A stretch of DNA of 64,000 nucleotides from an uncultured Eggerthellaceae bacterium. GTDB lineage: Bacteria > Actinomycetota > Coriobacteriia > Coriobacteriales > Eggerthellaceae. The stretch spans positions 124,001 through 188,000 of the forward strand of contig CAKTTY010000002.1 of assembly GCA_934617065.1 (NCBI GenBank), written 5' to 3'. A model generated the notes under the pieces. That model was not told the DNA's origin and ran no database searches. It saw nothing but the letters and a program-made list of their open reading frames with translations. Both the position numbers and the translations under genes were made by a program. Shown one piece after another: positions 1 to 8,286 of this stretch (position 1 is the stretch's first letter; each line of letters opens with the position of its first letter).

Positions 1-561
1 GATAACTACGACAGCTTTTCCTACAATCTGTATCAGCTGATAGGCGAAGTGAATCCCGCTATTGAAGTTCTTCGAAACGATGCGCTTACGGTCGAAGAGC
101 TTGAATCGAAAAACCCCGAAGCGGTGATTCTTTCCCCCGGCCCTGGGCGCCCTGCTGATGCAGGCATTTGCGAAGAAGTGGTGCTGAAGCTGTCTGGCAA
201 GGTTCCTATCTTGGGCGTGTGTTTGGGGCATCAGGCCATATGCGAAGCATTCGGAGGCACGGTGGGGTATGCCAAGGAGCTGATGCACGGCAAATCGTCC
301 CTAGTGGAGATTGATGCGCAATCGCCCCTGTTCAAAGGCTTGCCAGCCAAGGTTCGGGTTGCTCGCTACCACTCGCTTGCAGCTGACGAAGAAAGCCTTC
401 CTGAATGCTTGCAGCTTATTTCCCGCGCCGATGACGGGGAAGTGATGGCTGTGCAGCATGCCGAGTTCCCCACCTTTGGCGTTCAATTTCATCCCGAATC
501 GATCCTCACTCCCGATGGCCGTGCGATGATCGAGAACTTCTTGGCCATAGCAGCGAAGTAA
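1..561 (+). CDS. trpG: Anthranilate synthase glutamine amidotransferase subunit TrpG (5' truncated by window edge)
   Basis: The reading frame is open from base 1 and begins with DNYDSFSYNLYQ, the usual TrpG start region, so only a few N-terminal residues lie outside the window. The protein is a class I glutamine amidotransferase that supplies ammonia to TrpE for anthranilate synthesis. The nucleophile motif GVCLGHQAI and the catalytic His/Glu in FHPESIL are both present. It is followed after 39 bases by trpD with a good GAAAGGA ribosome site, so it belongs to the trp operon. TrpE would be expected just upstream, outside the window. Confidence 0.95.
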   Translation, partial: DNYDSFSYNLYQLIGEVNPAIEVLRNDALTVEELESKNPEAVILSPGPGRPADAGICEEVVLKLSGKVPILGVCLGHQAICEAFGGTVGYAKELMHGKSSLVEIDAQSPLFKGLPAKVRVARYHSLAADEESLPECLQLISRADDGEVMAVQHAEFPTFGVQFHPESILTPDGRAMIENFLAIAAK

Positions 562-600
562 TACGCGGCGGTCGCGCCGATTGTCCGAAAGGAACCAACC

Positions 601-1626
601 ATGATTAGGGAAGCAATTTTTAAGCTGGTAGATAAGCAGGATCTAACCTACGACGAGGCCTACGATGTGATCAACGAGATCATGTCGGGCGAAACCACGC
701 AGGTGCAGACGGCGGCATTCCTTTCCGCCCTTTCCACGAAGTCGACCAAGAGCGAAACCATCGCGGAAATTGCCGGTTGCGCTGCTGCCATGCGCAGTCA
801 CGCTACCAAGGTCGATTACGATAAGCCGCTGCTCGAGATCGTGGGCACAGGCGGTGACAAAGCCGGCAGCTTCAACATCTCTACCACTGCAGCGCTCATT
901 ATCGCAGCAGCTGGGGCGAAGGTTGCCAAGCATGGAAACCGCGCGGCATCAAGCAAGTCGGGTACGGCCGATTGCCAAGAGGCTTTGGGCGTGAACATCG
1001 AGCAGACCTCCGAGCTGTGCAAAAAGCTGCTTGATGAAGTGGGCATGTGTTTCTTCTTCGCCCAGAAATACCATACGGCTATGCGCTACGTGGGGCCTAT
1101 TCGCAAGGAGCTGGGTTTCCGCACCGTGTTCAACATCTTGGGCCCGCTCACCAACCCTGCATCACCTGAAATGATGATCCTCGGCGTATATGACGAATCT
1201 CTGGTGCAGCCTTTGGCGCGTGTGCTGGTGAGCTTGGGCGTGAAGGACGGCATGGTGGTGTACGGACAGGATTGCCTGGACGAGCTTTCCACAGCATGCC
1301 CCACCACGGTATGCGAATTTCACGGTGACGACTATTTGTCCTACGTGCTCACGCCCGAGGAATTGGGTATGAAACGCTGCGCAAAAGAAGACCTTCAGGG
1401 CGGATCGCCAGAGGAAAATGCGCAGATCACGCGCGATATTCTTTCTGGCAAAGAAACAGGAGCAAAGCGCGATACCGTTTTGATGAATGCCGCTGCGGGT
1501 CTTTACATTGCTGGTTTGGCCCCCTCCTTGAAGGATGGCGTTGCAAAAGCTCAAGAGCTCATTAGCAACGGCAAAGCTGCTGAAACGCTCGAAGCGTACA
1601 TTCGCGTATCAAATCAGGAGGTTTAA
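601..1626 (+). CDS. trpD: Anthranilate phosphoribosyltransferase TrpD
   Basis: A 341-residue protein of normal TrpD length. It transfers phosphoribose from PRPP to anthranilate, the second step of the tryptophan branch. The glycine-rich PRPP-binding motif [14 protein letters not shown] is near residue 82, followed by [12 protein letters not shown], both family hallmarks. It starts at ATG after GAAAGGAACC. Its TAA stop is directly followed by the GTG start of trpC with no intervening base, so translation is probably coupled. Confidence 0.97.
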   Translation: MIREAIFKLVDKQDLTYDEAYDVINEIMSGETTQVQTAAFLSALSTKSTKSETIAEIAGCAAAMRSHATKVDYDKPLLEIVGTGGDKAGSFNISTTAALIIAAAGAKVAKHGNRAASSKSGTADCQEALGVNIEQTSELCKKLLDEVGMCFFFAQKYHTAMRYVGPIRKELGFRTVFNILGPLTNPASPEMMILGVYDESLVQPLARVLVSLGVKDGMVVYGQDCLDELSTACPTTVCEFHGDDYLSYVLTPEELGMKRCAKEDLQGGSPEENAQITRDILSGKETGAKRDTVLMNAAAGLYIAGLAPSLKDGVAKAQELISNGKAAETLEAYIRVSNQEV

Positions 1627-2448
1627 GTGACCATTCTTGATGAAATAGCGGCCTACACGCGTCAGCGTATGGCAGCTGAGGAGGGGCAGGTGCCAACCGC
1701 TAGCCTTCGGCAGCAAGCTTTCGCCATGGCATCGGCGGAGCGTGAGGCGAATGGCGGAGCGTTTCCCTTTCGGTTCAGCGCCGCGTTGGCAGAGCCGGGT
1801 CTTTCCTTTATCTGCGAGGTCAAGAAGGCGTCGCCCTCGAAGGGCGTTATAGCCGAAGAGTTCCCGTATCTCGATATTGCGAAGAGCTACGAAGCGGCAG
1901 GAGCGGCAGCGGTTTCTTGCTTAACCGAGCCAAAATGGTTCATGGGCGCCGATGCTTACTTGGCTGAAATAGCGGCCGAAACGTCTGTGCCTGTGCTGCG
2001 AAAGGATTTTGTGGTATGCGAGCGCATGATTTATCAAGCCAAAGTGCTCGGCGCTTCTGCAGTGCTTCTGATCTGCGCTATTTTGAGCGACGAGCAACTT
2101 GTTGCCTATCGCGAGCTTGCTGAAAGCCTGGGCCTCTCGGTTTTGGTTGAGGCACATGACGAAGAAGAAATTGCCCGTGCGGTTGAATCGGGTGCAAAGA
2201 TCGTTGGTGTGAACAATCGGAATCTGAAGGATTTCAGCGTCGACTTCGATAACGCCCGTTGTCTTCGCTCATGCATTCCTGAAGGCGTTTTGTATGTGGC
2301 GGAATCAGGTGTGGCAAGCGCTGATGACGTTGCGGCTATCGCCCAGCTGGGTACGGATGCTGCGCTGATCGGGGAAGCGTTGATGCGCGCCGAAGATAAG
2401 CTGGCAACACTGGCGGAATTCCGTACTGCGGCAGAGGTGGCGCAATGA
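1627..2448 (+). CDS. trpC: Indole-3-glycerol-phosphate synthase TrpC
   Basis: A 273-residue TIM-barrel enzyme that closes the indole ring of CdRP to give indole-3-glycerol phosphate. The motif CEVKKASPSKG contains the catalytic lysines, VLRKDF is the conserved strand motif, and GVNNRNLKDF and VAESGV are further family signatures. It starts at GTG immediately after the trpD stop, preceded by a CAGGAGG ribosome site inside trpD. Its end overlaps the trpF start in an ATGA arrangement. Confidence 0.96.
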   Translation: MTILDEIAAYTRQRMAAEEGQVPTASLRQQAFAMASAEREANGGAFPFRFSAALAEPGLSFICEVKKASPSKGVIAEEFPYLDIAKSYEAAGAAAVSCLTEPKWFMGADAYLAEIAAETSVPVLRKDFVVCERMIYQAKVLGASAVLLICAILSDEQLVAYRELAESLGLSVLVEAHDEEEIARAVESGAKIVGVNNRNLKDFSVDFDNARCLRSCIPEGVLYVAESGVASADDVAAIAQLGTDAALIGEALMRAEDKLATLAEFRTAAEVAQ

Positions 2449-3173
2449 GTCCGGCAAGCCGTCAGCATCAGGCACGAGAATGGTTGCTGTCGCCGCAGGG
2501 GGTAGGGCGGCCTTATGTGAAGCTGTGCGGGATGTCGCGCGAAGGAGATATACGCGCAGTTGCCCAGGCGCGTCCCGATATGTGCGGTTTCATCGTGAAC
2601 TTTCCCCAATCGCACCGAAGCATTTCGACAGGGCGTTTGGCAGAATTGTGCGAGCTGCTGGACGAAGAGGATGCCAAGGTTGCAGCGTGCATGGCAACGA
2701 GCGGTAATCCGGTGAGCCTCCATCCGATATGGCGGATAGGCGTGTTTGTCGATGAGCCGCTCGGTTCCCTGATCCGCATCGTTTCGACGGGCGCGATTGA
2801 TCTGGTGCAGCTCCACGGGAATGAAAGCAACGCCTACATTTCCGAGCTGAGGCATCGAACCCGAGTGGGAACCATCCAGGCTTTTCGCGTGAACAGCAGC
2901 GAAGATGCCTCCTATGCTGAAGGGAGCAGTGCCGACATGATCCTGCTCGATAGCGGTCAAGGCTCGGGTAGGACATTCGATTGGGACATTGTTTCCTCTG
3001 TTCATCGCCCGTTTATTTTGGCCGGTGGGCTTACCCCAGAAACCATCGGCAAAGCACTAACGGAAGTGGATCCCTGGGGCGTTGATATGAGTTCCGGCAT
3101 CGAAACCGACAAGGTGAAGGATCCCGCGAAAATCGCGGCAGCTGTTGACGAAGTCCGCCGATGGCGGTTGTAG
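2445..3173 (+). CDS. trpF: Phosphoribosylanthranilate isomerase TrpF
   Basis: A 242-residue protein that isomerises phosphoribosylanthranilate to CdRP. The N-terminal VKLCGMS, the central VQLHGNE and the C-terminal LAGGLTPETIGKAL motifs are diagnostic. It is longer than many TrpF proteins (about 200-210): there is an N-terminal extension of about 20 residues and a loop insertion around residues 70-95 (DEEDAKVAACMATSG region). The start ATG overlaps the trpC TGA. In many bacteria trpF lies between trpC and trpB as here, but the following 274-bp gap before trpB is unusual for an otherwise tight operon. Confidence 0.93.
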   Translation: MSPASRQHQAREWLLSPQGVGRPYVKLCGMSREGDIRAVAQARPDMCGFIVNFPQSHRSISTGRLAELCELLDEEDAKVAACMATSGNPVSLHPIWRIGVFVDEPLGSLIRIVSTGAIDLVQLHGNESNAYISELRHRTRVGTIQAFRVNSSEDASYAEGSSADMILLDSGQGSGRTFDWDIVSSVHRPFILAGGLTPETIGKALTEVDPWGVDMSSGIETDKVKDPAKIAAAVDEVRRWRL

Positions 3174-3447
3174 TCCTTCCGGCGCTGATCAAGACGCTGA
3201 TCGCTTCAAGGCCCCCGTTCCGCTGTTTGGTTTTGAATCTGCGATTCAAAACCTGCATGCGCTGCACTGCTTCATGCATCTAATTGAAGATTTGCTATCG
3301 CAAATCTATCAGGAATGGTGTTCAGAGGGCCTTTCAGCGTTCAACGCCTCGATCAGCGCGGACAGTTCTAGCGTGCTGATAAATCAGCGGCTTATCCATT
3401 TAAGTAGAACCATCAGGCCCAGTGCCTGATTTATGAAAGGAAACATT
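3174..3447 (+). promoter_or_regulatory. Hairpin-rich intergenic gap inside the trp operon
   Basis: No gene is visible here. Four short perfect dyads are readable: 3229-3253 (11-bp arms GGTTTTGAATC, TGC loop), 3289-3306 (GATTTGC arms), 3375-3388 (GCTGA arms) and 3412-3430 (ATCAGGC arms, just before the trpB ribosome site at about 3436). None is followed by a convincing T-run, and neither a T-box signature nor a Trp-rich leader peptide was found. It could be an RNA processing or attenuation region, an internal promoter, or remnants of small palindromic repeats. Confidence 0.45.
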
Positions 3448-4632
3448 ATGACGAAGGGAAGATTCGGCATCCATGGTGGGCAGTACATGCCTGAAACGCT
3501 GATGAATGCCGTTATCGAGCTCGAGGAAGCTTACGACCACTACAAAGATGATCCAGAATTCAAGGCAGAGCTGAACACTCTTCTGAACGAATATGCCAAC
3601 CGTCCTTCGCTTCTGTACTATGCCGAGCGTCTGACCAAGGCGTTGGGTGGCGCAAAGATCTACCTGAAGCGTGAAGATTTGAACCATACTGGTGCGCATA
3701 AGATCAACAACGTGCTCGGGCAGGTTCTGCTCGCCAAGAAGATGGGCAAGACGCGCGTTATCGCCGAAACGGGCGCAGGTCAGCACGGTGTTGCCACGGC
3801 TACGGCGGCTGCGCTCATGGACATGGAATGCGAAGTGTTCATGGGTAAGGAAGACACCGAACGCCAAGCTCTGAATGTATACAAGATGCGCTTGCTGGGT
3901 GCTAAGGTGCATGCCGTGGAAACGGGGACGGCAACACTGAAAGATGCCGTGTCGGAAACCATGCGCGAATGGACTAACCGCATTGCCGATACGCATTATG
4001 TGCTTGGTTCCACCATGGGTCCTCATCCTTTCCCCACCATCGTGCGTGATTTTCAGGCGGTAATCTCGCAGGAGATCATCGATCAATGCATGGAAAAGGA
4101 AGGCCGTCTGCCTGATTGCGTGCTTGCTTGTGTGGGCGGCGGTTCAAACGCTATGGGTACCTTCTATCATTTCATCGATCATCCCGAAGTCCAGCTTATT
4201 GGATGCGAGGCGGCTGGTCGCGGCATCGACACCTTCGAAACGGCGGCAACCATTAACACGGGCAGCCTTGGTGTGTTCCATGGCATGAAATCGTATTTCT
4301 GCCAGGACAAGTACGGTCAAATCGCGCCAGTGTACTCCATCAGTGCCGGGCTCGATTACCCCGGAATCGGGCCTGAGCATGCATGGTTGCACGATACCGG
4401 TCGCGCTCAGTACGTGCCCGTTACCGACGATGAGGCGGTGGACGCTTTCGAGTATCTGAGCCGCATGGAAGGCATTATCCCCGCTATCGAAAGCGCGCAT
4501 GCGGTGGCTTATGCCTGCAAGATCGCGCCGAAGATGAGCAAAGATCAAATCATGGTAGTCACGCTTTCCGGTCGTGGCGACAAGGACTGCGCCGCTATTG
4601 CCCGTTACCGAGGAGAAGATATCAATGAGTAA
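3448..4632 (+). CDS. trpB: Tryptophan synthase beta chain TrpB
   Basis: A 394-residue PLP enzyme that condenses indole with serine to form tryptophan. The PLP lysine is in HTGAHKINN, the phosphate-binding loop is [10 protein letters not shown], and the chain has normal TrpB1 length. An upstream in-frame ATG exists at 3433, but ATG 3448 has the GAAAGGAAA ribosome site six bases ahead and gives the usual [19 protein letters not shown]-terminus, so it was chosen. The end overlaps trpA by 8 bases. Confidence 0.97.
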   Translation: MTKGRFGIHGGQYMPETLMNAVIELEEAYDHYKDDPEFKAELNTLLNEYANRPSLLYYAERLTKALGGAKIYLKREDLNHTGAHKINNVLGQVLLAKKMGKTRVIAETGAGQHGVATATAAALMDMECEVFMGKEDTERQALNVYKMRLLGAKVHAVETGTATLKDAVSETMREWTNRIADTHYVLGSTMGPHPFPTIVRDFQAVISQEIIDQCMEKEGRLPDCVLACVGGGSNAMGTFYHFIDHPEVQLIGCEAAGRGIDTFETAATINTGSLGVFHGMKSYFCQDKYGQIAPVYSISAGLDYPGIGPEHAWLHDTGRAQYVPVTDDEAVDAFEYLSRMEGIIPAIESAHAVAYACKIAPKMSKDQIMVVTLSGRGDKDCAAIARYRGEDINE

Positions 4633-5404
4633 CCCCCGCATCAAAGCTGCTTTCAAGGATGGCAAAGCCTTTATTCCCTTTGTAACCTGCGGCGATCCAA
4701 GCCTGGAAACCACCAAGAAGATCATCGCTGAGCTTGCGCAGGCAGGTGCTGCCGTTATCGAGCTGGGCATTCCGTTTTCCGACCCTACGGCAGAAGGGCC
4801 AGTAATCCAATCGGCCAACATGCGCGCCCTCGAGGCGGGGACCACCACCGATAAGGTGTTTGATATGGTTGCCGATCTGCGTAAAACCATCGATACGCCT
4901 TTTGTGTTCATGACCTACGCAAACGTGGTGTTCCATTACGGCATCGAAGAGTTTTGTTCTCGCGCAGCCGAGGCGGGTGTGGATGGTCTCATCCTTCCCG
5001 ATGTCCCCTTTGAGGGAAAAGAAGAGTTCGCAGGCTCGTGTCGTGACCATGGCATGGATCTTGTCAGCATGATTGCGCCCACATCTGAAGAGCGCATCGA
5101 TATGATTGCACGCGAGGCGGAAGGCTTTGTGTACTGCGTGAGTTCGCTGGGCGTTACGGGCACCCGTTCGAGTATTACTACCGATCTGGATTCCATCGTG
5201 GCGCGCATTCGTGCAGTTACCGATACCCCCATCGCCATCGGGTTCGGCATCTCCAATCCCGAGCAAGCGGCAGCCATGGCGGCAAAGAGCGATGGCGCCA
5301 TTGCCGGTTCCGCTATCGTGAAGATTATTGCCGCGGAAGGTGAAAATGCCGTTCCGGTTGTTGGCGAATTTGCCCGCAAGATGGTCGAGGCCGTTCGCGC
5401 ATAG
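4625..5404 (+). CDS. trpA: Tryptophan synthase alpha chain TrpA
   Basis: A 259-residue TIM-barrel subunit that cleaves indole-3-glycerol phosphate and channels indole to Trp[28 protein letters not shown] and the GVTGTRS phosphate loop are intact, including the catalytic Glu and Asp. The chosen ATG lies inside the trpB end after GAGGAGA, consistent with translational coupling. A strong terminator-like hairpin follows about 40 bases after the stop, so trpA is the last gene of the operon. Confidence 0.97.
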   Translation: MSNPRIKAAFKDGKAFIPFVTCGDPSLETTKKIIAELAQAGAAVIELGIPFSDPTAEGPVIQSANMRALEAGTTTDKVFDMVADLRKTIDTPFVFMTYANVVFHYGIEEFCSRAAEAGVDGLILPDVPFEGKEEFAGSCRDHGMDLVSMIAPTSEERIDMIAREAEGFVYCVSSLGVTGTRSSITTDLDSIVARIRAVTDTPIAIGFGISNPEQAAAMAAKSDGAIAGSAIVKIIAAEGENAVPVVGEFARKMVEAVRA

Positions 5405-5442
5405 CTGCCAGGTATTCATCAAGCAACAACCCCATCCGCTCA

Positions 5443-5474
5443 AACGGACCCGGAGCTTTGCCTTCGGGTCCGTT
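5443..5474 (+). terminator. Terminator-like hairpin after the trp operon
   Basis: Perfect 10-bp arms AACGGACCCG / CGGGTCCGTT around a 12-base loop, followed by ATTTG. The T-run is weak but the position, 38 bases after trpA, fits operon termination. The rest of the gap up to 5731 shows no gene or clear signal. Confidence 0.7.
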
Positions 5475-5731
5475 ATTTGTTGGGAGAGGGCGGGTTGTTG
5501 CGGCACTCCCTTAACCGAGGATTGCCGCTGCCGAAGCGCTTGATTGCGAGAGCTGGTCCGTTTCGTTGCATAGACTCGGAGCTTCTTGAAAGAACGTGCA
5601 TGGATTCGGCGTGATTATCAAGCGATGAAACGGTGACGGCTTGGTCAAGAATGAGTGAAGAGCGCGTGGAAGGGGTGGCGCTCTGCATTCAGGCTGCTAG
5701 GTTGGAAAGCCGAGAGAAAGGAAACGCATCG

Positions 5732-6718
5732 ATGGCGAATTCGATTCAGCAAAGTGGCGATGGCGCTAAGAAGGGCAAGCTGGCAGTTCTGTTTGAGGAT
5801 CTTTCGATTGCTCAGGTGATTGCTGGTGCTTTGGCGGCTGCAACGGTGTTTTTGCTGTCTTCCGTTATCGGCGTTGCTGGCTCTTTGATTGGTGCGGCGG
5901 TTGGCTCGATCGTTTCTGCCGTTTCCTCCCAGGTGTATAAGAAAATGCTATCCGCTTCCGCTGACAAGATTCGCGATGTTGCGCCAGATGGAGCATCGGC
6001 AAATCAGGCGGATCCCGACGAAACGCGTTTGATGGAGCCTGTTTCGTCGAGTGAAACCCGCGTTATCGATTCGGGGAAGGTTGCCGCAAGTGAGACGAAG
6101 ATTATGGGCGCCGATGACATCCGTTACCAAGCCCACGCTTCATCGAATGAGTCGGTAGATCCTGCGCTGCAACGTGCGCATGTGCGCCGCCGTCGTAAGG
6201 CCCGCGTTCAGCGGAGCGTGATCATTGTCTCCATCGTTTCCGCTTTGATAGCCATTGTGATTTCGGCAGGGCTTATCCATGTGTTCACCGATGGTCAGGG
6301 CATCGGTGAAAAAACGGAGCCTATTTTCACGGCAAGCGAAGCATCCCAGGCAAAACAGGGTTCTTCGGCTAACAACGGCGCTGCGAAGGGGGAAGCTGCC
6401 AATGAATCGACGTCCTCCAAGTCGAACGAAGGCTCGTCTCAGTCGGGGGAATCCTCGAGTGCCGATTCGTCGAACTCCTCTACTTCGGCTAGTGGCAGCG
6501 GTTCCAGTTCGGGATCTTCGGGCTCTTCCGGTTCCTCGAATGGTGGATCATCGTCTTCTGGCAGCAGCTCGGAGAATGTTGGGTCTTCATCGAATTCGGG
6601 CTCTGGCTCATCGGGCAGTGGCAATTCGGGGTCTTCTTCTGGGAGCGGCTCCTCTGGTTCCGGTTCGTCTTCGGGCTCTTCTGGCAGCGGTTCCTCCTCT
6701 GCCGATTCTGGCAATTAG
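5732..6718 (+). CDS. Membrane protein with repeated ETRxM motifs and Ser/Gly-rich tail
   Basis: A 328-residue protein of unknown function. Residues about 29-64 form a Gly/Ala/Ser-rich hydrophobic stretch resembling a glycine-zipper hairpin. Residues 94-126 carry three similar motifs, DETRLM, SETRVI and SETKIM, with threonines at 98, 109 and 122. An Arg-rich patch precedes a second membrane segment (about 163-185). Residues about 225-328 are almost only Ser, Gly, Asn and Thr, which suggests a long flexible tail, probably outside the cell. ATG 5732 follows AGAAAGGAAA at good spacing; the frame is open further upstream but without a better start. The Thr motifs would suit kinase phosphorylation and FHA binding, which is only an inference. 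Confidence 0.75.
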   Translation: MANSIQQSGDGAKKGKLAVLFEDLSIAQVIAGALAAATVFLLSSVIGVAGSLIGAAVGSIVSAVSSQVYKKMLSASADKIRDVAPDGASANQADPDETRLMEPVSSSETRVIDSGKVAASETKIMGADDIRYQAHASSNESVDPALQRAHVRRRRKARVQRSVIIVSIVSALIAIVISAGLIHVFTDGQGIGEKTEPIFTASEASQAKQGSSANNGAAKGEAANESTSSKSNEGSSQSGESSSADSSNSSTSASGSGSSSGSSGSSGSSNGGSSSSGSSSENVGSSSNSGSGSSGSGNSGSSSGSGSSGSGSSSGSSGSGSSSADSGN

Positions 6719-6863
6719 TAAGCATCAGGCAACGAAGGCATAATTGCGGTTATGGTTCGCCTTTATTGCCTGATTAGGCTTTTACGGCTTTCATTTCCCT
6801 TACATCGGCACTTGCGACATGTGGAAAAGGGTATGATGGTAGTTCTAAAGAAAGGAACACCCC

Positions 6864-7205
6864 ATGGCTCTTGTTGCCCGACTTCTTCAGTCGTTACCGC
6901 TTGTCATAGTGCTGGTCATTTTGGCCCTGGTCATCTATTTTGTGGTGTCGTGGGCTCGTTCACCTGAGCGCGCAAAGGAAGTGCTCATCAAGTTTTTCAC
7001 CGTGTTCAATTCGATTCTTTCGATTTTCTTCCTTCTGGCCACTGCGTATGCGTTCTTCGAGGGCAATCAGCCAGTATTGGAACTTACGGTTTCGTTCCTG
7101 GTGGTTGCGGTGTTGGCCCTTGTTATCACCCGCATCTGCCGCTGGCGCTTCGTGAAGAACCACCCTCATTACATGGATAAAAGTCAGAGGGTTACTTTCT
7201 TATAG
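6864..7205 (+). CDS. Small membrane protein, unknown function
   Basis: A 113-residue protein with three hydrophobic segments (about 9-30, 45-63 and 73-93) and a basic C-terminal region RWRFVKNHPHY. The start ATG follows AAGAAAGGAACACCCC. No enzymatic motif is visible. It is followed at 7244 by an intrinsic terminator and appears to be its own transcription unit, 145 bases after the Ser/Gly-rich membrane protein. It is not identified to a characterised family; a Coriobacteria-restricted family is plausible. Confidence 0.75.
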   Translation: MALVARLLQSLPLVIVLVILALVIYFVVSWARSPERAKEVLIKFFTVFNSILSIFFLLATAYAFFEGNQPVLELTVSFLVVAVLALVITRICRWRFVKNHPHYMDKSQRVTFL

Positions 7206-7243
7206 AAAAAGGCGACCCTGCCTGAATCAAGTCCGTAATGTTT

Positions 7244-7278
7244 GACCCGGAATGAGGATTCATTCTGGGTCTTTTTTT
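7244..7278 (+). terminator. Intrinsic terminator
   Basis: Twelve-bp stem starting GACCCGGAATGA with one G-U pair, a short loop, then seven T residues. It ends the small membrane protein gene at 7205. Nothing else is visible between here and 7563. Confidence 0.9.
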
Positions 7279-7563
7279 GCGTTAGGGTGAGCTGAAACAT
7301 GTGATTGATTGTGTGGTTGCCGACCGTTTGGCGTATGCGGTGCGCTCTGCCCTCACGGTTGTCTTTCTCTTGGGTGCCGTTAAACGTTTCCAGCAAAGTG
7401 TTGGGTTTTTGAGGGCTTGGACAACAGGATGCTTTCATACGGGTAACCGAACCGTCTGGGCTTGCAGAAGGATGCTGGCAGAGCGTCATACTGATGGTTA
7501 TAAGGTGGGTGACCGAATGCAAGCGAGCGAAGCTTGCTCATCTATTGCCAAGGGGGAATAACC

Positions 7564-8157
7564 GTGAGCACCGTTGATAAGAAACTCATGGGGCAAATGC
7601 TCCGATTTGCCAAAACCGTCGTAATCACCAGCGCGAATGCGAAGGAAGGAACTTCGGTTTCCGATTGCGAAAAGCCCGGTAAACGCGATGCTCAATACCT
7701 ACGCGCCATCATGGAGCGAGGGCTTCGTACCCTGCCCCTTGAGCAGCGCGTCCTTTCTGAGGCTGCCTTTGACAAGCGCGCATTCGACCTGGGCAAAGTG
7801 TTCGTTATTCGCCAGCTGGGCATTTGGGAAATGATGAGCTACGAAACCTTGCGTCGCGATAGCGAGTACGTGGCTTTTCCTGAATTGCTTGATGGCATGG
7901 AAAAAGAAGGCCTGGTAAAACGCGTTGTCGATACCGTCGATGGGGAAGACAACGACGTGGTTATGCTTACCGAAGCGGGCAAGCAGATGTTCTCCGAGCA
8001 AGAAGAAGCTCTCGAAAAGCGTGCTGAAGAATTGTTTGGCGATCTAACCGAGGGCGAGAAAATGCAGCTTTATCTGCTGCTGCGCAAGGTTCAGGGAACC
8101 CCTGCATACGAACCGGAATCTCCTTCCGATGTGCGTAAACAAGCAGGAATTGCATAA
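7564..8157 (+). CDS. MarR-like winged-helix regulator
   Basis: A 197-residue protein. The second half looks like a MarR winged helix: a recognition-helix region around SYETLRRDSEYVAFPELLDGMEKEGLVKR, a wing VDTVDGEDNDVVMLTEAG, then a long dimerisation helix ending LTEGEKMQLYLLLRKV. The first 60 residues have no recognised domain. GTG 7564 was chosen because AAGGGGGAATAACC lies just upstream; an upstream in-frame ATG at 7534 has no such site. The target genes and ligand are unknown. It is convergent with pepF, with a shared terminator between them. Confidence 0.7.
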   Translation: MSTVDKKLMGQMLRFAKTVVITSANAKEGTSVSDCEKPGKRDAQYLRAIMERGLRTLPLEQRVLSEAAFDKRAFDLGKVFVIRQLGIWEMMSYETLRRDSEYVAFPELLDGMEKEGLVKRVVDTVDGEDNDVVMLTEAGKQMFSEQEEALEKRAEELFGDLTEGEKMQLYLLLRKVQGTPAYEPESPSDVRKQAGIA

Positions 8158-8226
8158 GCGTCAAAGTAAAGCAGCGGTCTTGCTGATTTAGATAAGCCTG
8201 GTCTAATAAGCTCGGGGCTGGGAGAA

Positions 8227-8264
8227 ACGAAGGGCTTTAGGGGAGTTTCCCTAAAGCCCTTCGT
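8227..8264. terminator. Bidirectional terminator between convergent genes
   Basis: Perfect 16-bp arms beginning ACGAAGGGCTTTAGGG with a 6-base loop, placed between the MarR-like gene (plus) and pepF (minus). The minus-strand side continues TTTCTCCC, so it probably serves pepF mainly. Confidence 0.85.
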
Positions 8265-8286
8265 GGTGCTTGGTAAACGCGTTTTG

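Noticed and set aside
6439..6714. Glu/Pro-rich minus-strand frame opposite the Ser/Gly tail
   Set aside because: It is the reverse complement of the Ser/Gly codons and lacks a ribosome site; the plus-strand gene is continuous with membrane segments.
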